From: an uncultured Microbacterium sp.
GTDB lineage: Bacteria; Actinomycetota; Actinomycetes; Actinomycetales; Microbacteriaceae
DNA length: 64,000 bases
Assembly (NCBI GenBank): GCA_913774665.1
Contig: CAJYHN010000002.1
Span: 372,001-436,000, forward strand
Direction: 5' to 3'
Shown: positions 9,275-20,988 of the stretch, piece after piece
How the letters are laid out: the number at the start of each line of letters is the position of its first letter
Numbering within the stretch: the first letter of the stretch is position 1
Position numbers and translations under genes: made by a program
The notes under the pieces: generated by a model
Databases searched by the model: none
What the model saw: only the letters and a program-made list of their open reading frames with translations
What the model was told of the DNA's origin: nothing

Positions 9275-10306
9275 ATGCCTCGTTCCTCTCGCGCCAAAGT
9301 GCTCTGGTTCGCCCGACTCGAGCGCCGATTCCACCGCTGGCGCGAACGTCGAGCGCGCGCCCGGGGCCTGCGTCCCGCCGTCACGGGTTTCCCGGGGTAC
9401 GGGACCGAGGAATGGGTCCGCGTGCTGGGCCGCGTGCTCATCGCCCCGCCGATCAAACGCACGTCAACGGGCGAGTTCGCGAGCCTGCGCGGGTGGCGGA
9501 GCTTCGCGGCCGTGCCGGTCGGTTTCGGGCAGGTCGACGTCACGATCGACGGCGTCACGCACCGCGTCGTCGCCGACCGCGGCGGAGTGATCGACGCGAA
9601 GCTCCCCGCGACGCTCAGCCCCGGCTGGCAGAGCGTCACCATGTCGGTCGAAGGCAGCGAGCCGGCCGAGACGCGCGTGTTCATCGTGGGGTCCGATGTG
9701 CGCTTCGGCGTGGTGAGCGACGTCGACGACACCGTCATGGTGACCCTGCTCCCCCGCCCCCTGCTCGCGGCGTGGAACTCCTTCGTCGTCGACGAGCACG
9801 CCCGACAGCCCGTCCCCGGGATGGCGGTCATGCTCGAGCGCCTCACTCGCGAACACGCGGGGACACCCGTGGTCTACCTGTCGACCGGCGCCTGGAACGT
9901 GGCGCCCACCCTCACCCGCTTCATGCGCCGCCATCTCTTCCCCGCCGGATCGTTCCTGCTCACCGACTGGGGCCCGACCCACGACCGGTGGTTCCGCAGC
10001 GGTCGAGAGCACAAGGAGCAGAACCTCCGACGCCTGGCCGCGGAGTTCCCCGACGTGAAGTGGCTCCTCGTCGGCGACGACGGCCAGCACGACGACGCGA
10101 TCTACACCGACTTCGCGATCGAGCACCCCGACAGCGTCGCGGCCGTCGCGATCCGGAGACTGCTCCCCGCCGAAGCGGTGCTCGCCGGTGGACGGACGGT
10201 CGTCGACGACCACTCCGCCGCCGAGGTGCCCTGGGTGACGGCGTCGGACGGCGCGGGACTCCTCGAGCGGCTGCGCAGCACCGGCGTCATCTCGAACGAC
10301 GCCTGA
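9275..10306 (+). CDS. App1-like phosphatidate phosphatase family protein (DUF2183)
   Basis: 343-aa protein with the HAD-type catalytic motif DVDDT at residues 149-153 (VVSDVDDTVM), the signature of the App1/DUF2183 phosphatidate phosphatase catalytic domain. Further HAD motifs follow: VVYLSTGAWN (motif II serine/threonine), a lysine in REHKEQNLRR (motif III) and LLVGDDGQHD (motif IV acidic pair). The N-terminal 110 residues form a beta-rich domain (VDVTIDGVTHRVVADRGG). Yeast App1 dephosphorylates phosphatidate; the bacterial substrate is not established. There is no signal peptide or membrane helix; the N-terminus is strongly basic (RFHRWRERRARARG), which could favour membrane surfaces. Five bases separate it from dedA. 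Confidence 0.86.
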   Translation: MPRSSRAKVLWFARLERRFHRWRERRARARGLRPAVTGFPGYGTEEWVRVLGRVLIAPPIKRTSTGEFASLRGWRSFAAVPVGFGQVDVTIDGVTHRVVADRGGVIDAKLPATLSPGWQSVTMSVEGSEPAETRVFIVGSDVRFGVVSDVDDTVMVTLLPRPLLAAWNSFVVDEHARQPVPGMAVMLERLTREHAGTPVVYLSTGAWNVAPTLTRFMRRHLFPAGSFLLTDWGPTHDRWFRSGREHKEQNLRRLAAEFPDVKWLLVGDDGQHDDAIYTDFAIEHPDSVAAVAIRRLLPAEAVLAGGRTVVDDHSAAEVPWVTASDGAGLLERLRSTGVISNDA

Positions 10307-10420
10307 TCCCGGATGCCGCTGACCTCACGTCCGCGCCAGGTCGGTGGCATCCCGAGTTCCGGCTGAGCGCGTGCGGAGCGCGGCCGGCCGAGCGCGAGGC
10401 CCGATGTCGGAGGTGGCGCG

Positions 10421-10432
10421 TACGGTGGAGGC
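10421..10432 (+). promoter_or_regulatory. Leaderless promoter of the SRAP gene
   Basis: TACGGT at 10421-10426, six bases (GGAGGC), then ATG at 10433. Same arrangement as the other leaderless promoters here. Confidence 0.6.
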
Positions 10433-11143
10433 ATGTGCGGTCGTTTCGTCGTAGCCAACGTGGCCTCCGAGCTCGTGGGGGTGCTGCGCGTCGACGTCGA
10501 GGCCGATGAGCTGCCCCGGCCCTCCTACAACATCGCGCCGACGTCCCCGATCGGCATCGTGCTCGACTCGATCAAGAGCGAGCCCCCGGTGCGCCGTCTC
10601 GAGGTCGCGCGGTGGGGCCTCATCCCGGGGTGGGCGAAAGACGTCAAGATCGGCGCGCGGGCCTTCAACGCGCGGTCCGAAGAGGTCGAAGACAAGCCCA
10701 TGTTCCGTAACGCCCTCATCAAGCGTCGCGCCGTGATCCCGGCATCCGGCTACTACGAGTGGAAGACCACCGACGAGGGCAAGACGCCCCACTACATCCA
10801 TCCCGCCGACGGCTCGCCGCTGTTCTTCGCGGGGCTCTACGAGTGGTGGAAGAACCCCGCCCTCGCCGATGACGACCCCGCACGGTGGGTGCTGAGCTGC
10901 ACGATCCTCACACGTGATGCGATCGGACGACTGGGCTCCATCCACGACCGCATGCCGCTGTTCATGGATCCCGACTTCGCCGACGCCTGGCTCGATCCCA
11001 CGACCGAGAACGTCGGAGACATCCTCGACGCGGCCATCGACGCCGCGCCCGACATGGCCGAGACGCTCGAGGACCACGTGGTCTCGGCGGCGGTGGGCAA
11101 CGTCCGCAACGACTCCCCCGACCTCATCGAGCCGGTCGAATGA
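10433..11143 (+). CDS. yedK: SOS response-associated peptidase, SRAP/YedK (HMCES) family
   Basis: Protects abasic sites in single-stranded DNA by forming a thiazolidine crosslink with its N-terminal cysteine. The 236-aa protein begins MCGRF, so Cys2 is exposed after methionine removal, and carries the other family residues: YNIAPTS (Asn), WGLIPGWAKD, NARSEEV, PASGYYEWK (Glu) and HDRMP (His). The start must be this ATG because Cys2 is catalytic. Its stop overlaps the next start (ATGA). No LexA box was recognised upstream; the start lies directly at a leaderless promoter. Confidence 0.95.
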   Translation: MCGRFVVANVASELVGVLRVDVEADELPRPSYNIAPTSPIGIVLDSIKSEPPVRRLEVARWGLIPGWAKDVKIGARAFNARSEEVEDKPMFRNALIKRRAVIPASGYYEWKTTDEGKTPHYIHPADGSPLFFAGLYEWWKNPALADDDPARWVLSCTILTRDAIGRLGSIHDRMPLFMDPDFADAWLDPTTENVGDILDAAIDAAPDMAETLEDHVVSAAVGNVRNDSPDLIEPVE

Positions 11144-12048
11144 CCCTCGTCGCGACCCGAACCGTCCTGACGCGCGCGGAGTGGACGGACGCCGCCGAAC
11201 AGCACGCGCATCGCGCCGACGCACTCACCGCCGATCACCGCGCCCGCGCGAGCCGCGCGCAGAAGCATCCGGTGGAAGATTTCCTCTTCACGTACTACTC
11301 GTACAAGCCCGCCATCCTGCGGCGGTGGCATCCGGGTCCCGGGGTCGTTCTCGAAGCGGCCGACGAACGCGCCGCGTGGAGGTGGTACCGGGCCGAGCCC
11401 GAGGGCATGCGAGTGGATGCCGAGCTCTTCCGCACCGAGAAGGGGTCGATGTACCGCGGTATCGTCAACCTGCTGCGCGCCACCCTCGATCGACCCGCGC
11501 AGTTCGGGTGCTTCGGTCTGCACGAATGGGCGATGGCCTACCGCGTCGACGACGTGCGGCACGCCGTGCCCTTACGCCTCGGTCGCGACGGCACCGACGC
11601 GGTCGTCGACGCCCACGACCTCAAGTGCACGCACTTCGACGCGTTCCGCTTCTTCACGCCCGAGGCCGTTCCCCTCAACCGCACCTTCCTCCGTCGCGAC
11701 GACCAGGTGGCGAAGGAGCAGCCGGGCTGTCTGCACGCGGGGATGGACGTCTACAAGTGGGCGGTCAAGCTCGGGCCCCTGGTCCCTGGGCCGCTCCTGC
11801 TCGACGCCTTCGAACTGGCGCGCGACATCCGCACCCTCGACATGCAGGCCTCCCCCTACGACCTGACCGACTGGGGGTATGCGCCAGTGGCGATCGAGAC
11901 CCCCGAGGGCAAAGCCGAGTACGTCGTGCGTCAGCGCGCGCTGAGCGAGCGCGGGCAGGCCCTTCGCCGGGCGGTCGTGGACGCCGTGACGGCCCCGGGC
12001 GACACGCCCGACGGCGCCGATTTCTTGCGGCCGCGATCTGTGTTGTAA
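11140..12048 (+). CDS. Probable 3-methyladenine DNA glycosylase-annotated family protein
   Basis: 302-aa cytoplasmic protein. Close actinobacterial relatives, as I recall them, carry the database name '3-methyladenine DNA glycosylase', but I see no helix-hairpin-helix/GPD motif or AAG fold signature, so the activity is unproven. Conserved-looking blocks are HPVEDFLFTYYSYKP, LRRWHPGPG, CFGLHEWAMAYR and KCTHFDAFRFF. A histidine/aspartate-rich core (LHEWAM, CTHFDAF) would suit a metal or nucleotide site. Four-base overlap (ATGA) with the SRAP gene supports a shared DNA-repair role. Its stop lies about 40 bases before tRNA-Ala, and TAAGCT at 12046-12051, part of the stop region, is a candidate -10 box for that tRNA. 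Confidence 0.7.
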   Translation: MTLVATRTVLTRAEWTDAAEQHAHRADALTADHRARASRAQKHPVEDFLFTYYSYKPAILRRWHPGPGVVLEAADERAAWRWYRAEPEGMRVDAELFRTEKGSMYRGIVNLLRATLDRPAQFGCFGLHEWAMAYRVDDVRHAVPLRLGRDGTDAVVDAHDLKCTHFDAFRFFTPEAVPLNRTFLRRDDQVAKEQPGCLHAGMDVYKWAVKLGPLVPGPLLLDAFELARDIRTLDMQASPYDLTDWGYAPVAIETPEGKAEYVVRQRALSERGQALRRAVVDAVTAPGDTPDGADFLRPRSVL

Positions 12049-12088
12049 GCTCATGGAGTTGCCTCAAACGGGGCGGAAAACAAAAAAC

Positions 12089-12164
12089 GGGCCTGTGGCG
12101 CAGCTGGTAGCGCACCTGCATGGCATGCAGGGGGTCAGGGGTTCGAGTCCCCTCAGGTCCACCA
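12089..12164 (+). tRNA. tRNA-Ala(GGC)
   Basis: 76-nt cloverleaf: acceptor GGGCCTG pairs with CAGGTCC, the D arm is GCGC...GCGC, the anticodon stem CCTGC/GCAGG encloses loop ATGGCAT with anticodon GGC, the T arm contains GGTTCGAGTCC, the discriminator is A and CCA is encoded. A candidate promoter -10 (TAAGCT) lies at 12046-12051. Confidence 0.96.
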
Positions 12165-12169
12165 CGAGA

Positions 12170-12197
12170 GAAAGCCTCCGCTGCGGCGGGGGCTTTC
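12170..12197 (+). terminator. Terminator of tRNA-Ala
   Basis: 12-bp stem (one G-U pair): GAAAGCCTCCGC at 12170-12181 pairs with 12186-12197 around a TGCG loop, directly after the tRNA. Confidence 0.75.
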
Positions 12198-12250
12198 GTC
12201 GTTCCCGGATACGGCGTCCGCCGGCGAACTTCACGGCAGCCCTCGCCCTT

Positions 12251-13126
12251 CGCGCAACCTCGGCGATTCGCACAATCTCAGGCAGAAGGCGCGGGACGCC
12301 ACTGATTTTGTGCGGATCGCTGAGGTTATGCGGTTTGCCGGGTGCGGCGGCATCCCTCGCCCTTTACGCAAATTCGGCGATTCGCACAATCTCAGCCTCT
12401 AGGCCTGGGATGCCACTGACTTTGTGCGGGTCGCTGAGGTTATGCGGTTCGCCGGGTGTGGCGGCATCCCTCCCCGCCGCGTAACTTCGGCGATTCGCGC
12501 AATCTCAGCCTGCAGGCGTGGGATGCCACTGACTTTGTGCGGATCACTGAGGTTATGCGGTTCGCCGGGTGCGGCGGCATCCCTCCCCCTCCGCGTAACC
12601 TCGGCGATTCGCATAACCTCAGCCCCGAGGTGCCGGATGCCACTGACTTTGTGCAGATCGCTGAGTTTATGCGGTTCGCCGGGTGCGGCGGCATCCCTCC
12701 CCTCCGCGCAACCTCGGCGATTCGCGCAATCTCAGCCCGAAGGCGCGGGATGCCACTGACTTTGTGCGGATCGCTGAGGTTATGCGCTCCGCCGGGTGCG
12801 GCGGCATCCCTCCCCGCCGCGCAACCTCGGCGATTCGCGCAATCTCAGCCCGAAGGCGCCGGATGCCACTGACTTTGTGCGGATCGCTGAGGTTATGCGC
12901 TCCGCCGGGTGCGGCGGCATCCCTCCCCGCCGCGCAACTTCGGCGATTCGCACAATCTCAGCCCAAAGGCGCGGGATGCCACTGACTTTGTGCGGATCGC
13001 TGAGGTTAGGCGGTTCGCCGGGTGTGGCGGCATCCCTCCCCCTCCGCGCAACCTCGGCGATTCGCATAACCTCAGCCCGAAGGCGCCGGATGCCACAGAC
13101 TTTGTGCGGATCACTGAGGTGACGCG
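12251..13126. repeat. Tandem array A: eight 113-114 bp palindromic units
   Basis: Eight tandem copies with spacing 114, 113, 114, 113, 113, 113 and 114 bp, measured between the CCACTGACTTTGTGCGG-type blocks at 12299, 12413, 12526, 12640, 12753, 12866, 12979 and 13093. Each unit holds a left arm (GCAACCTCGGCGATTCGCAC type), a short spacer with GGGATGCC, a right arm that is the inverted complement (TGCGGATCGCTGAGGTTATG type), and a GC-rich spacer ending GGCGGCATCCCTCCCC. Each unit can therefore form a long imperfect hairpin. Copies differ by only a few bases. The small open frames inside are by-products of the repeat. There are no unique spacers, so this is not CRISPR. It fills the gap between tRNA-Ala and the convergent LCP gene; 13127-13280 holds nothing I recognise. 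Confidence 0.93.
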
Positions 13127-13280
13127 AACTTCCGGGCACGCGGCATTCCGCGCCTCACCAGGCACGCCCACAGAGAGGGGCGCCTCTCCTCGAGAATCCG
13201 ACCCCGGCGAGTCTCATCGACACCCCGCCGACCGACCGGCACCCCGCGGCCGAGCTCCGAGCGGTACGGCTGAGCACACC

Positions 13281-14528
13281 TCAGTTCACGCACGGCACCG
13301 ACCCCGCGCGCATCGGCTGCTGCGAGTCGGTGTACACGGACGACGTCGGGGACGGGGTTGCCACGGGAGCGCTCGTCGCGGGTGCGTCGGTCGGGCTCGG
13401 CGTGGCATCTAACCCGGAATCCGTCGTCGACGCGGGAGCCGGGTGGAGCAGGGCGGCGACCTGAGCCGCGATGGCCTTCTGGTCGACGATGTTCACGCTC
13501 TCGCCGTCGATCGTGCCGAAGCGTTCCACCGGCAGGGTCTGGAACGTCACGTCCCCTCCGGCGAGGCGCTGGGCCGTCGAGGCGAGGCTGAGCAGGTCGA
13601 AGCCCTGGTCGACGGCCACATACTGCTTGGCGGTGTCGAGCAGATCCTGCAGGCGTCCGAAGTCGGTGAAGGTCTGCGCGTCGCGCAGCTTCAGCGCGAG
13701 CGACACCAGGAACGCCTGCTGACGGCGCGTGCGGTCGAGGTCGGTGAGGAAGACGTCGTCGTACTTCGTGTCGCGGCGCTGGCGGACGAAGGCCATCGCC
13801 TGTGCGGCGTCGATCTGCTGCTCCCCCGCCACGAAGTCCGCCCCCGAGTAGGTGTCGGCGGTCGCGTGGTTGAGGCACACCGAGATGGGCTGGACGGCCT
13901 GTGCGACCCGGTAGAACGCCGCCATCGTCACCTCGACGAAGTGGTCGATCGGGACTCCGCCTAAGAACTGCGACACGGTCTGCATCTCTTCGGTGCGCGC
14001 GGCGTCGCGGGCCTGCTGATAGGCGTCGTCCTCCGCGACACCCGCCGCGCGGAGCTCGTCGTCCTTCGCGGCGAAGGCCCGGCCGTAGGCCTCTTTGATC
14101 TTGCCCTTCTTCGTCCCACCAGGAGCGCCCGCGTAGTCGACATAGTCGTCGCGCGGGATCGACACGGCGACCGCTTGCCCACCGCCCGCGGGGATGTGCA
14201 CGTACATCAGCACGTTGGTGTTGTAGCCGCCCACCGACGCGTCCTCGGCGTGGATCGCGTCGTAGATCTCCTGGGGGTACGGCTTGCCGTCCTCGTCGAC
14301 CCGACTGTCCAGGCCCATGATGAGGATGTTCTGCTCGCCCTCGTCTTGGGCGACCCCGGGAGCGGCTGTGGGCAGCTCGGCATCGGAATGATGGATGCCA
14401 TTGGCCGCGCCGGCGAGATTGACCGCGACGACGGCCACGGTGCCCACGACGGCCGTGGTGACGACGGCGGCGACGAGGAGCAGGAGTCGACGCCGGTTGC
14501 GGCGGACGCGGTGCGAGGTCGGTGACAC
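13281..14528 (-). CDS. LytR-CpsA-Psr (LCP) family cell-wall glycopolymer transferase
   Basis: Membrane-anchored enzyme expected to transfer undecaprenyl-linked glycopolymers to peptidoglycan outside the cell. The 415-aa protein has a basic cytoplasmic N-terminus (RVRRNRRR), one membrane segment at about residues 15-40, and an extracytoplasmic LCP domain (NILIMGLDSR; VSIPRDDYVD; the arginine-rich FVRQRRDTKYDD). The C-terminal 60 residues are a Thr/Ser/Pro/Ala-rich tail ending near a lone cysteine. GTG at 14528 was chosen because it gives a normal N-terminus before the membrane helix; the open frame continues upstream only as antiparallel noise over rsfS. A CATGCT six bases before the GTG is a possible weak leaderless -10. 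Confidence 0.9.
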   Translation of the reverse strand: MSPTSHRVRRNRRRLLLLVAAVVTTAVVGTVAVVAVNLAGAANGIHHSDAELPTAAPGVAQDEGEQNILIMGLDSRVDEDGKPYPQEIYDAIHAEDASVGGYNTNVLMYVHIPAGGGQAVAVSIPRDDYVDYAGAPGGTKKGKIKEAYGRAFAAKDDELRAAGVAEDDAYQQARDAARTEEMQTVSQFLGGVPIDHFVEVTMAAFYRVAQAVQPISVCLNHATADTYSGADFVAGEQQIDAAQAMAFVRQRRDTKYDDVFLTDLDRTRRQQAFLVSLALKLRDAQTFTDFGRLQDLLDTAKQYVAVDQGFDLLSLASTAQRLAGGDVTFQTLPVERFGTIDGESVNIVDQKAIAAQVAALLHPAPASTTDSGLDATPSPTDAPATSAPVATPSPTSSVYTDSQQPMRAGSVPCVN

Positions 14529-14577
14529 CGACCCAGCATGCGCTGTCGCGTCTATGAATCCGGCGTACGAACGAGAA

Positions 14578-14604
14578 CGCCCCCTGCCGCGGGGGCAGAG
14601 GGCG
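14578..14604 (-). terminator. Terminator downstream of rsfS
   Basis: CGCCC (14578-14582) and CTGCC (14584-14588) pair with GGCAG (14594-14598) and GGGCG (14600-14604), with one C/A mismatch at 14583/14599. It lies between rsfS and the LCP gene on the same strand, suggesting the LCP gene has its own promoter. Confidence 0.55.
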
Positions 14605-14619
14605 TCGACGGCAGGGTCG

Positions 14620-15000
14620 TCAGTCGGTGGCGTTCGCCGGGGTCGGCAGCTCGATCGGGACGACCGGGCAGTCCTTCCAGAGGCGCTCGAGGCCGTAGTA
14701 GACGCGCTCTTCCTCATGGAAGACGTGGACGACGAGGTCGCCGAAGTCGAGCAGGACCCAGCGGGACTCCTGTCGGCCCTCGCGCCGCACGCGCTTGTGG
14801 CCGTGCTCGAGGAGCTTCTCTTCGACCTCGTCGGCGATCGCGGCGACGTTGCGCTCGTTGCGACCGGTGACGAGGAGGAAGATGTCGACGAGCGGGAGGG
14901 GTTCGGACACGTCGAGCGCGACGATGTCGTCGCCGCCCTTCGCGTCGGCGGCGAGGGCGGCAATCTGCGCCATCTCGCGACCGTTGTCGGTGGCTGTCAT
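14620..15000 (-). CDS. rsfS: Ribosomal silencing factor RsfS
   Basis: Binds ribosomal protein L14 and blocks subunit joining when nutrients run low. The 126-aa protein matches the RsfS/DUF143 family across its length: AALAADAKGGDDIVALDVSE, LVTGRNERNVAAIADEVEE and the hallmark SRWVLLDFGDLVVHVF. ATG at 15000 overlaps the stop of the upstream gene (ATGA), so it is the third gene of the nadD-membrane protein-rsfS group, the usual bacterial linkage of nadD and rsfS. Confidence 0.96.
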   Translation of the reverse strand: MTATDNGREMAQIAALAADAKGGDDIVALDVSEPLPLVDIFLLVTGRNERNVAAIADEVEEKLLEHGHKRVRREGRQESRWVLLDFGDLVVHVFHEEERVYYGLERLWKDCPVVPIELPTPANATD

Positions 15001-16094
15001 CGGAAGACTCCTGTCGTGAAGGCGAGGCCGAGGGTGACGGCCACCGCCAGGAAGAGAGCACCGGTCGTGATGATGAGCCCGATGAGGAGCTTGCTCCCCT
15101 TCTCGGGCGCCGGCGGGCGGATGATCTCGCCGGGCTGCTTGACGGTGCTGATCGCGGCACTCGCTGCGATCGGGGTGGGGGACGAGGCGGGCGGAAGCTC
15201 GCCGTCGAGGAGCACGGCGTCGGCGTCGCGACCATCGGTGGTACCGGGAGCGTGACCGACCGAGCCCAGCCCCTCGGGCAGCTCGAACGTGCCCGTGATC
15301 ATGACCTCACCGGTCGCGGTGACGGGCCCGACCAACGGAACGCCGGTGGGGGTCTGCGACAGGATCAGCGCGTTCGGGGTCGACACGGCGCCGCTCGCCG
15401 CGGCGTTGCGCGAGATGAGCTGATCGAACGACGCGGGGAGCGAGACCTCGGGGGTCGCCCCGTCCAGCAGCTCGGAACCGAGTGCGGGGTTGACGACGGA
15501 CGCGCCGGGTTCAGCGTCGTCCGATGGGATCGGGCTCTCTGCGGTGTCGGGGGCGGCGGGACGGAAGATGGCCGGCAGAGCGGACTCTTCGTCGGCCTGC
15601 GGCGCCGGAGCGGTGTTCTGACGCGACATCGACGACTCGAGGTCGGAGCTGATGACCGGGACCGCGGCCGTGCGGATCTTCTCCTGCGCCCGGACCTGTC
15701 GACGCGTGAGACCGGTGACACCGAAGTCGCCGTCGCCAAAGGGCCCGTCGAACGAGTCGGGACGCAGAGCGGGCGCGAAGGGCTCGACGCGCTTCTCGAC
15801 GGGCGCGGGCTCCTCGGACACGGCGGGCTCGTGCTCCGCCGACGCGTCCTCGGTCTCGGCCTCGGCGCGCTCCGATGCGGCGTGCTCGTCGCCCGCGCTC
15901 TCGTCGACGCCTCGCTCGGGCACGCGATCGACGATCGGCGCCTTGGCCGACTCGACCGGAGCGGCCGGGGTCTCGGCATCCGGAGTATCGCCCTCGGGCT
16001 GCGGAACGATGATGGGCGTCGCGCCGGTCTGGCGGAGCTCGCGCAACTGACGGCGGGTCAGCGCGGGAGTCTCGGGGTTCTCGGGAGTGCTCAT
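14997..16094 (-). CDS. Hypothetical Glu/Ala/Pro-rich protein with one C-terminal membrane helix
   Basis: 365-aa protein between nadD and rsfS, with four-base overlaps at both ends, so translation is coupled to both. Two short basic elements repeat the same theme, [11 protein letters not shown] at about residue 12 and [13 protein letters not shown] at about 130. The rest of the N-terminal region is acidic and low-complexity (Ala, Glu, Pro, Ser). A single membrane helix near the C-terminus ([20 protein letters not shown]) is followed by a very short tail. It therefore looks like a tail-anchored cytoplasmic protein. I do not recognise a functional domain. Similar proteins occupy this position in related genera as I recall; function unknown. 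Confidence 0.85.
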   Translation of the reverse strand: MSTPENPETPALTRRQLRELRQTGATPIIVPQPEGDTPDAETPAAPVESAKAPIVDRVPERGVDESAGDEHAASERAEAETEDASAEHEPAVSEEPAPVEKRVEPFAPALRPDSFDGPFGDGDFGVTGLTRRQVRAQEKIRTAAVPVISSDLESSMSRQNTAPAPQADEESALPAIFRPAAPDTAESPIPSDDAEPGASVVNPALGSELLDGATPEVSLPASFDQLISRNAAASGAVSTPNALILSQTPTGVPLVGPVTATGEVMITGTFELPEGLGSVGHAPGTTDGRDADAVLLDGELPPASSPTPIAASAAISTVKQPGEIIRPPAPEKGSKLLIGLIITTGALFLAVAVTLGLAFTTGVFR

Positions 16095-16687
16095 GCTGTG
16101 CTCCGGTAGAGGTGGTGCTTCGCGATGTACTGCACGACGCCGTCGGGCACGAGATACCACACGGGGTGGCCTCGGCGCACACGGGCGCGGCAGTCTGTGG
16201 ACGAGATCGACAGGGCGGGGATCTCCAACTGGCTCACGTTCTCGGACGGGAGTCCCTCGGTCGTGAGGACGTGACCCGGCCGGGACACCGCCACGAAGTG
16301 CGCCAGATCCCAGAGCTCCTGGTGGTTGCGCCAGCTGAGGATCTGCGCGACCGCGTCGGCCCCGGTGATGAAGAACAGCTCCGCGCCGGGACGCTGCTCC
16401 TGCAGGTCGCGCAGCGTGTCGATCGTGTACGTGGGTCCCGCGCGATCGATGTCGACGCGACTCACGGTGAACTGGGGATTGGATGCCGTGGCGATCACCG
16501 TCATGAGGTAGCGGTGCTCGCTCTCGGTGACGTCGTCTTTCTGCCACGGACGCCCCGTCGGCACGAAGACGACCTCGTCGAGGTCGAACGATTGAGCGAC
16601 CTCGCTGGCGGCGACCAGGTGACCATGATGGATGGGATCGAACGTCCCACCCATGACCCCGATGCGAGGGGCGCGCGTCACCGACAT
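16091..16687 (-). CDS. nadD: Nicotinate-nucleotide adenylyltransferase
   Basis: Joins nicotinate mononucleotide and ATP to form deamido-NAD in NAD synthesis. The 198-aa protein has the nucleotidyltransferase signature [12 protein letters not shown] near residue 14 and the second motif ISSTDCR near 165 (the ISSTxxR nucleotide-binding signature). The stop overlaps the next gene (ATGA). A 74-aa membrane protein gene lies 10 bases upstream, so the run proB-proA-small protein-nadD may extend the operon. Confidence 0.97.
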   Translation of the reverse strand: MSVTRAPRIGVMGGTFDPIHHGHLVAASEVAQSFDLDEVVFVPTGRPWQKDDVTESEHRYLMTVIATASNPQFTVSRVDIDRAGPTYTIDTLRDLQEQRPGAELFFITGADAVAQILSWRNHQELWDLAHFVAVSRPGHVLTTEGLPSENVSQLEIPALSISSTDCRARVRRGHPVWYLVPDGVVQYIAKHHLYRSTA

Positions 16688-16697
16688 ACGGTGGGCC

Positions 16698-16922
16698 TCA
16701 GTGGCCGTGCGCCTCGGGGGTGGGCGTCCCGTGCTTCTGGGTGTACGCCGCCGCCTTGTGCGCGTGACGGTTCGACACGTTGCGGTACGACAGCGTCACG
16801 AGGCTCAGGGCCACGAAGGTGAGGAATGCGACGGCGCCGTACCAGAAGGTCTGGGCCTGCACGTTTCCACCGTGGTGGGCGCCTTCTTCTGCGGCTTGGG
16901 CCAGAAGTGCGACGAAAGTCAT
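16698..16922 (-). CDS. Small single-helix membrane protein
   Basis: 74-aa protein with one membrane helix ([21 protein letters not shown]), a His-rich N-terminal segment before it and a basic, His-containing tail ([16 protein letters not shown]). Upstream GGAG before the ATG supports the start. I do not recognise the family. Its position between proA and nadD, with 10 bases to nadD, suggests co-expression but says nothing certain on role. Confidence 0.75.
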   Translation of the reverse strand: MTFVALLAQAAEEGAHHGGNVQAQTFWYGAVAFLTFVALSLVTLSYRNVSNRHAHKAAAYTQKHGTPTPEAHGH

Positions 16923-16972
16923 CAGTGCTCCGATCAGAGGTCTGCGCGAGGCGCGCGTCTCATTTTAGGCGG

Positions 16973-18228
16973 TCAGGCGCGTACCTGGCCGTCGCCGCGC
17001 CCGAGCCACTTGGTGCTCGTCAGCTCGGCGAGGCCCATGGGTCCGCGGGCGTGAAGTTTCTGGGTGGAGATGCCGACCTCGGCCCCGAAGCCGAACTCGC
17101 CTCCGTCGGTGAAGCGCGTCGAGGCGTTCACCAGGACCACCGCGGAGTCGACCTCCGCGAGAAAGCGATCGGCGGCCGCGGAATCGGCGGTGATGATGGA
17201 CTCGGTGTGGTGGGTCGAGTAGCGGCGGATGTGCGCGAGGGCCTCGTCGAGATCATCGACGACGCGGACGGCGAGGTCGAGGGTGCCGTACTCGAGCGAC
17301 CAGTCCTCGTCGGTGGCCGGTACGACCCGCGCATCGTGCGACCGCGTGTCCGCGTCGCCGTGAATCGTGACGCCGGCGTCGGCGAGCGATGCCAGCAGCT
17401 CGGGCAGCAGCCGGTCGGCGGCGTCGCGGTGCACGAGCACGGTCTCGACAGCGTTGCAGACGCTCGGCCGCTGCGTCTTGGCATTCAGGACGATGTCGCG
17501 GGCCCAGTCGTCGCGGGCCGTGGCGTCGAGGTAGACGTGGACCACTCCGGCGCCGGTCTCGATCACCGGCACGGTCGACTGGGTGACGACGGTCTCGATG
17601 AGACCGGCGCTCCCGCGCGGCACCAGCACGTCGACGAGCCCGCGCGCGTTCATCAGCGCCTTCGCCCCGTCGCGACCGAAGTCGTCGACGCTCTGGATGG
17701 CCTCGGGGCTCACCCCGTGGTTCGAGAGCGCGACGCGCATGATCCGGACGAGCGTGGCATTGCTGCTCTGCGCCGCGGATCCTCCGCGCAGCACCACGGC
17801 GTTGCCGGAGCGCAGGGCGAGCGAGGCGATGTCGACGGTCACGTTGGGTCGGGCTTCGTAGATCGACCCGACGACGCCGAAGGGCACCGCGACCTTCTCG
17901 AGCGAGAGACCGTTGGGCAGCGTCCGGCGGTCGAGCACGCGGCCGACCGGGTCGGGAAGCTCGGCGACGTCGCGGACGGCCGCGGCGAGGGCCGCCACGC
18001 GCTTGGCGTCGAGACGCAGCCGGTCGAGGAGCGCCTCGCCGATGGCATCGCGGCGCCCCCTCTTGAGATCCTCGGCGTTCGCCTCGACGATCTCGGTCGA
18101 CGAGGTCTCGAGCGCGTCGGCGACGGCGTGCAGGAGCGACGTTTTGCGCGCGGAATCGAGCAGACCGATCTCTCGCGCCGCATCTTTGGCCAGACGCAGG
18201 CGCTCGTCGACGGAGGCGGCGATCACGG

Positions 18229-18232
<4 letters not shown>
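16973..18232 (-). CDS. proA: Glutamate-5-semialdehyde dehydrogenase (gamma-glutamyl phosphate reductase)
   Basis: Second step of proline synthesis: NADPH reduction of glutamyl-5-phosphate. The 419-aa protein has the aldehyde dehydrogenase fold with the ProA signature around the catalytic cysteine (AKTQRPSVCNAVETVLVH), NADP-binding region (VPFGVVGSIYEARPNVT) and closing motif TDGGEFGFGAEVGISTQKLHARGP. ATG at 18232 overlaps the proB stop (ATGA), so the two enzymes that pass a labile intermediate are translationally coupled. Confidence 0.98.
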
Positions 18233-20970
<2,738 letters not shown>

Positions 20971-20988
20971 CTCTGCGTCTCCTGGCTC

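Noticed and set aside
12251-13126. CRISPR array
   Set aside because: The whole 113-bp unit repeats with only a few changes; there are no unique spacers and no cas genes.
12300-13140. Small Arg/Pro-rich proteins encoded inside array A
   Set aside because: Open frames recur on both strands simply because the repeat period is near a multiple of three; no start signals or family match.
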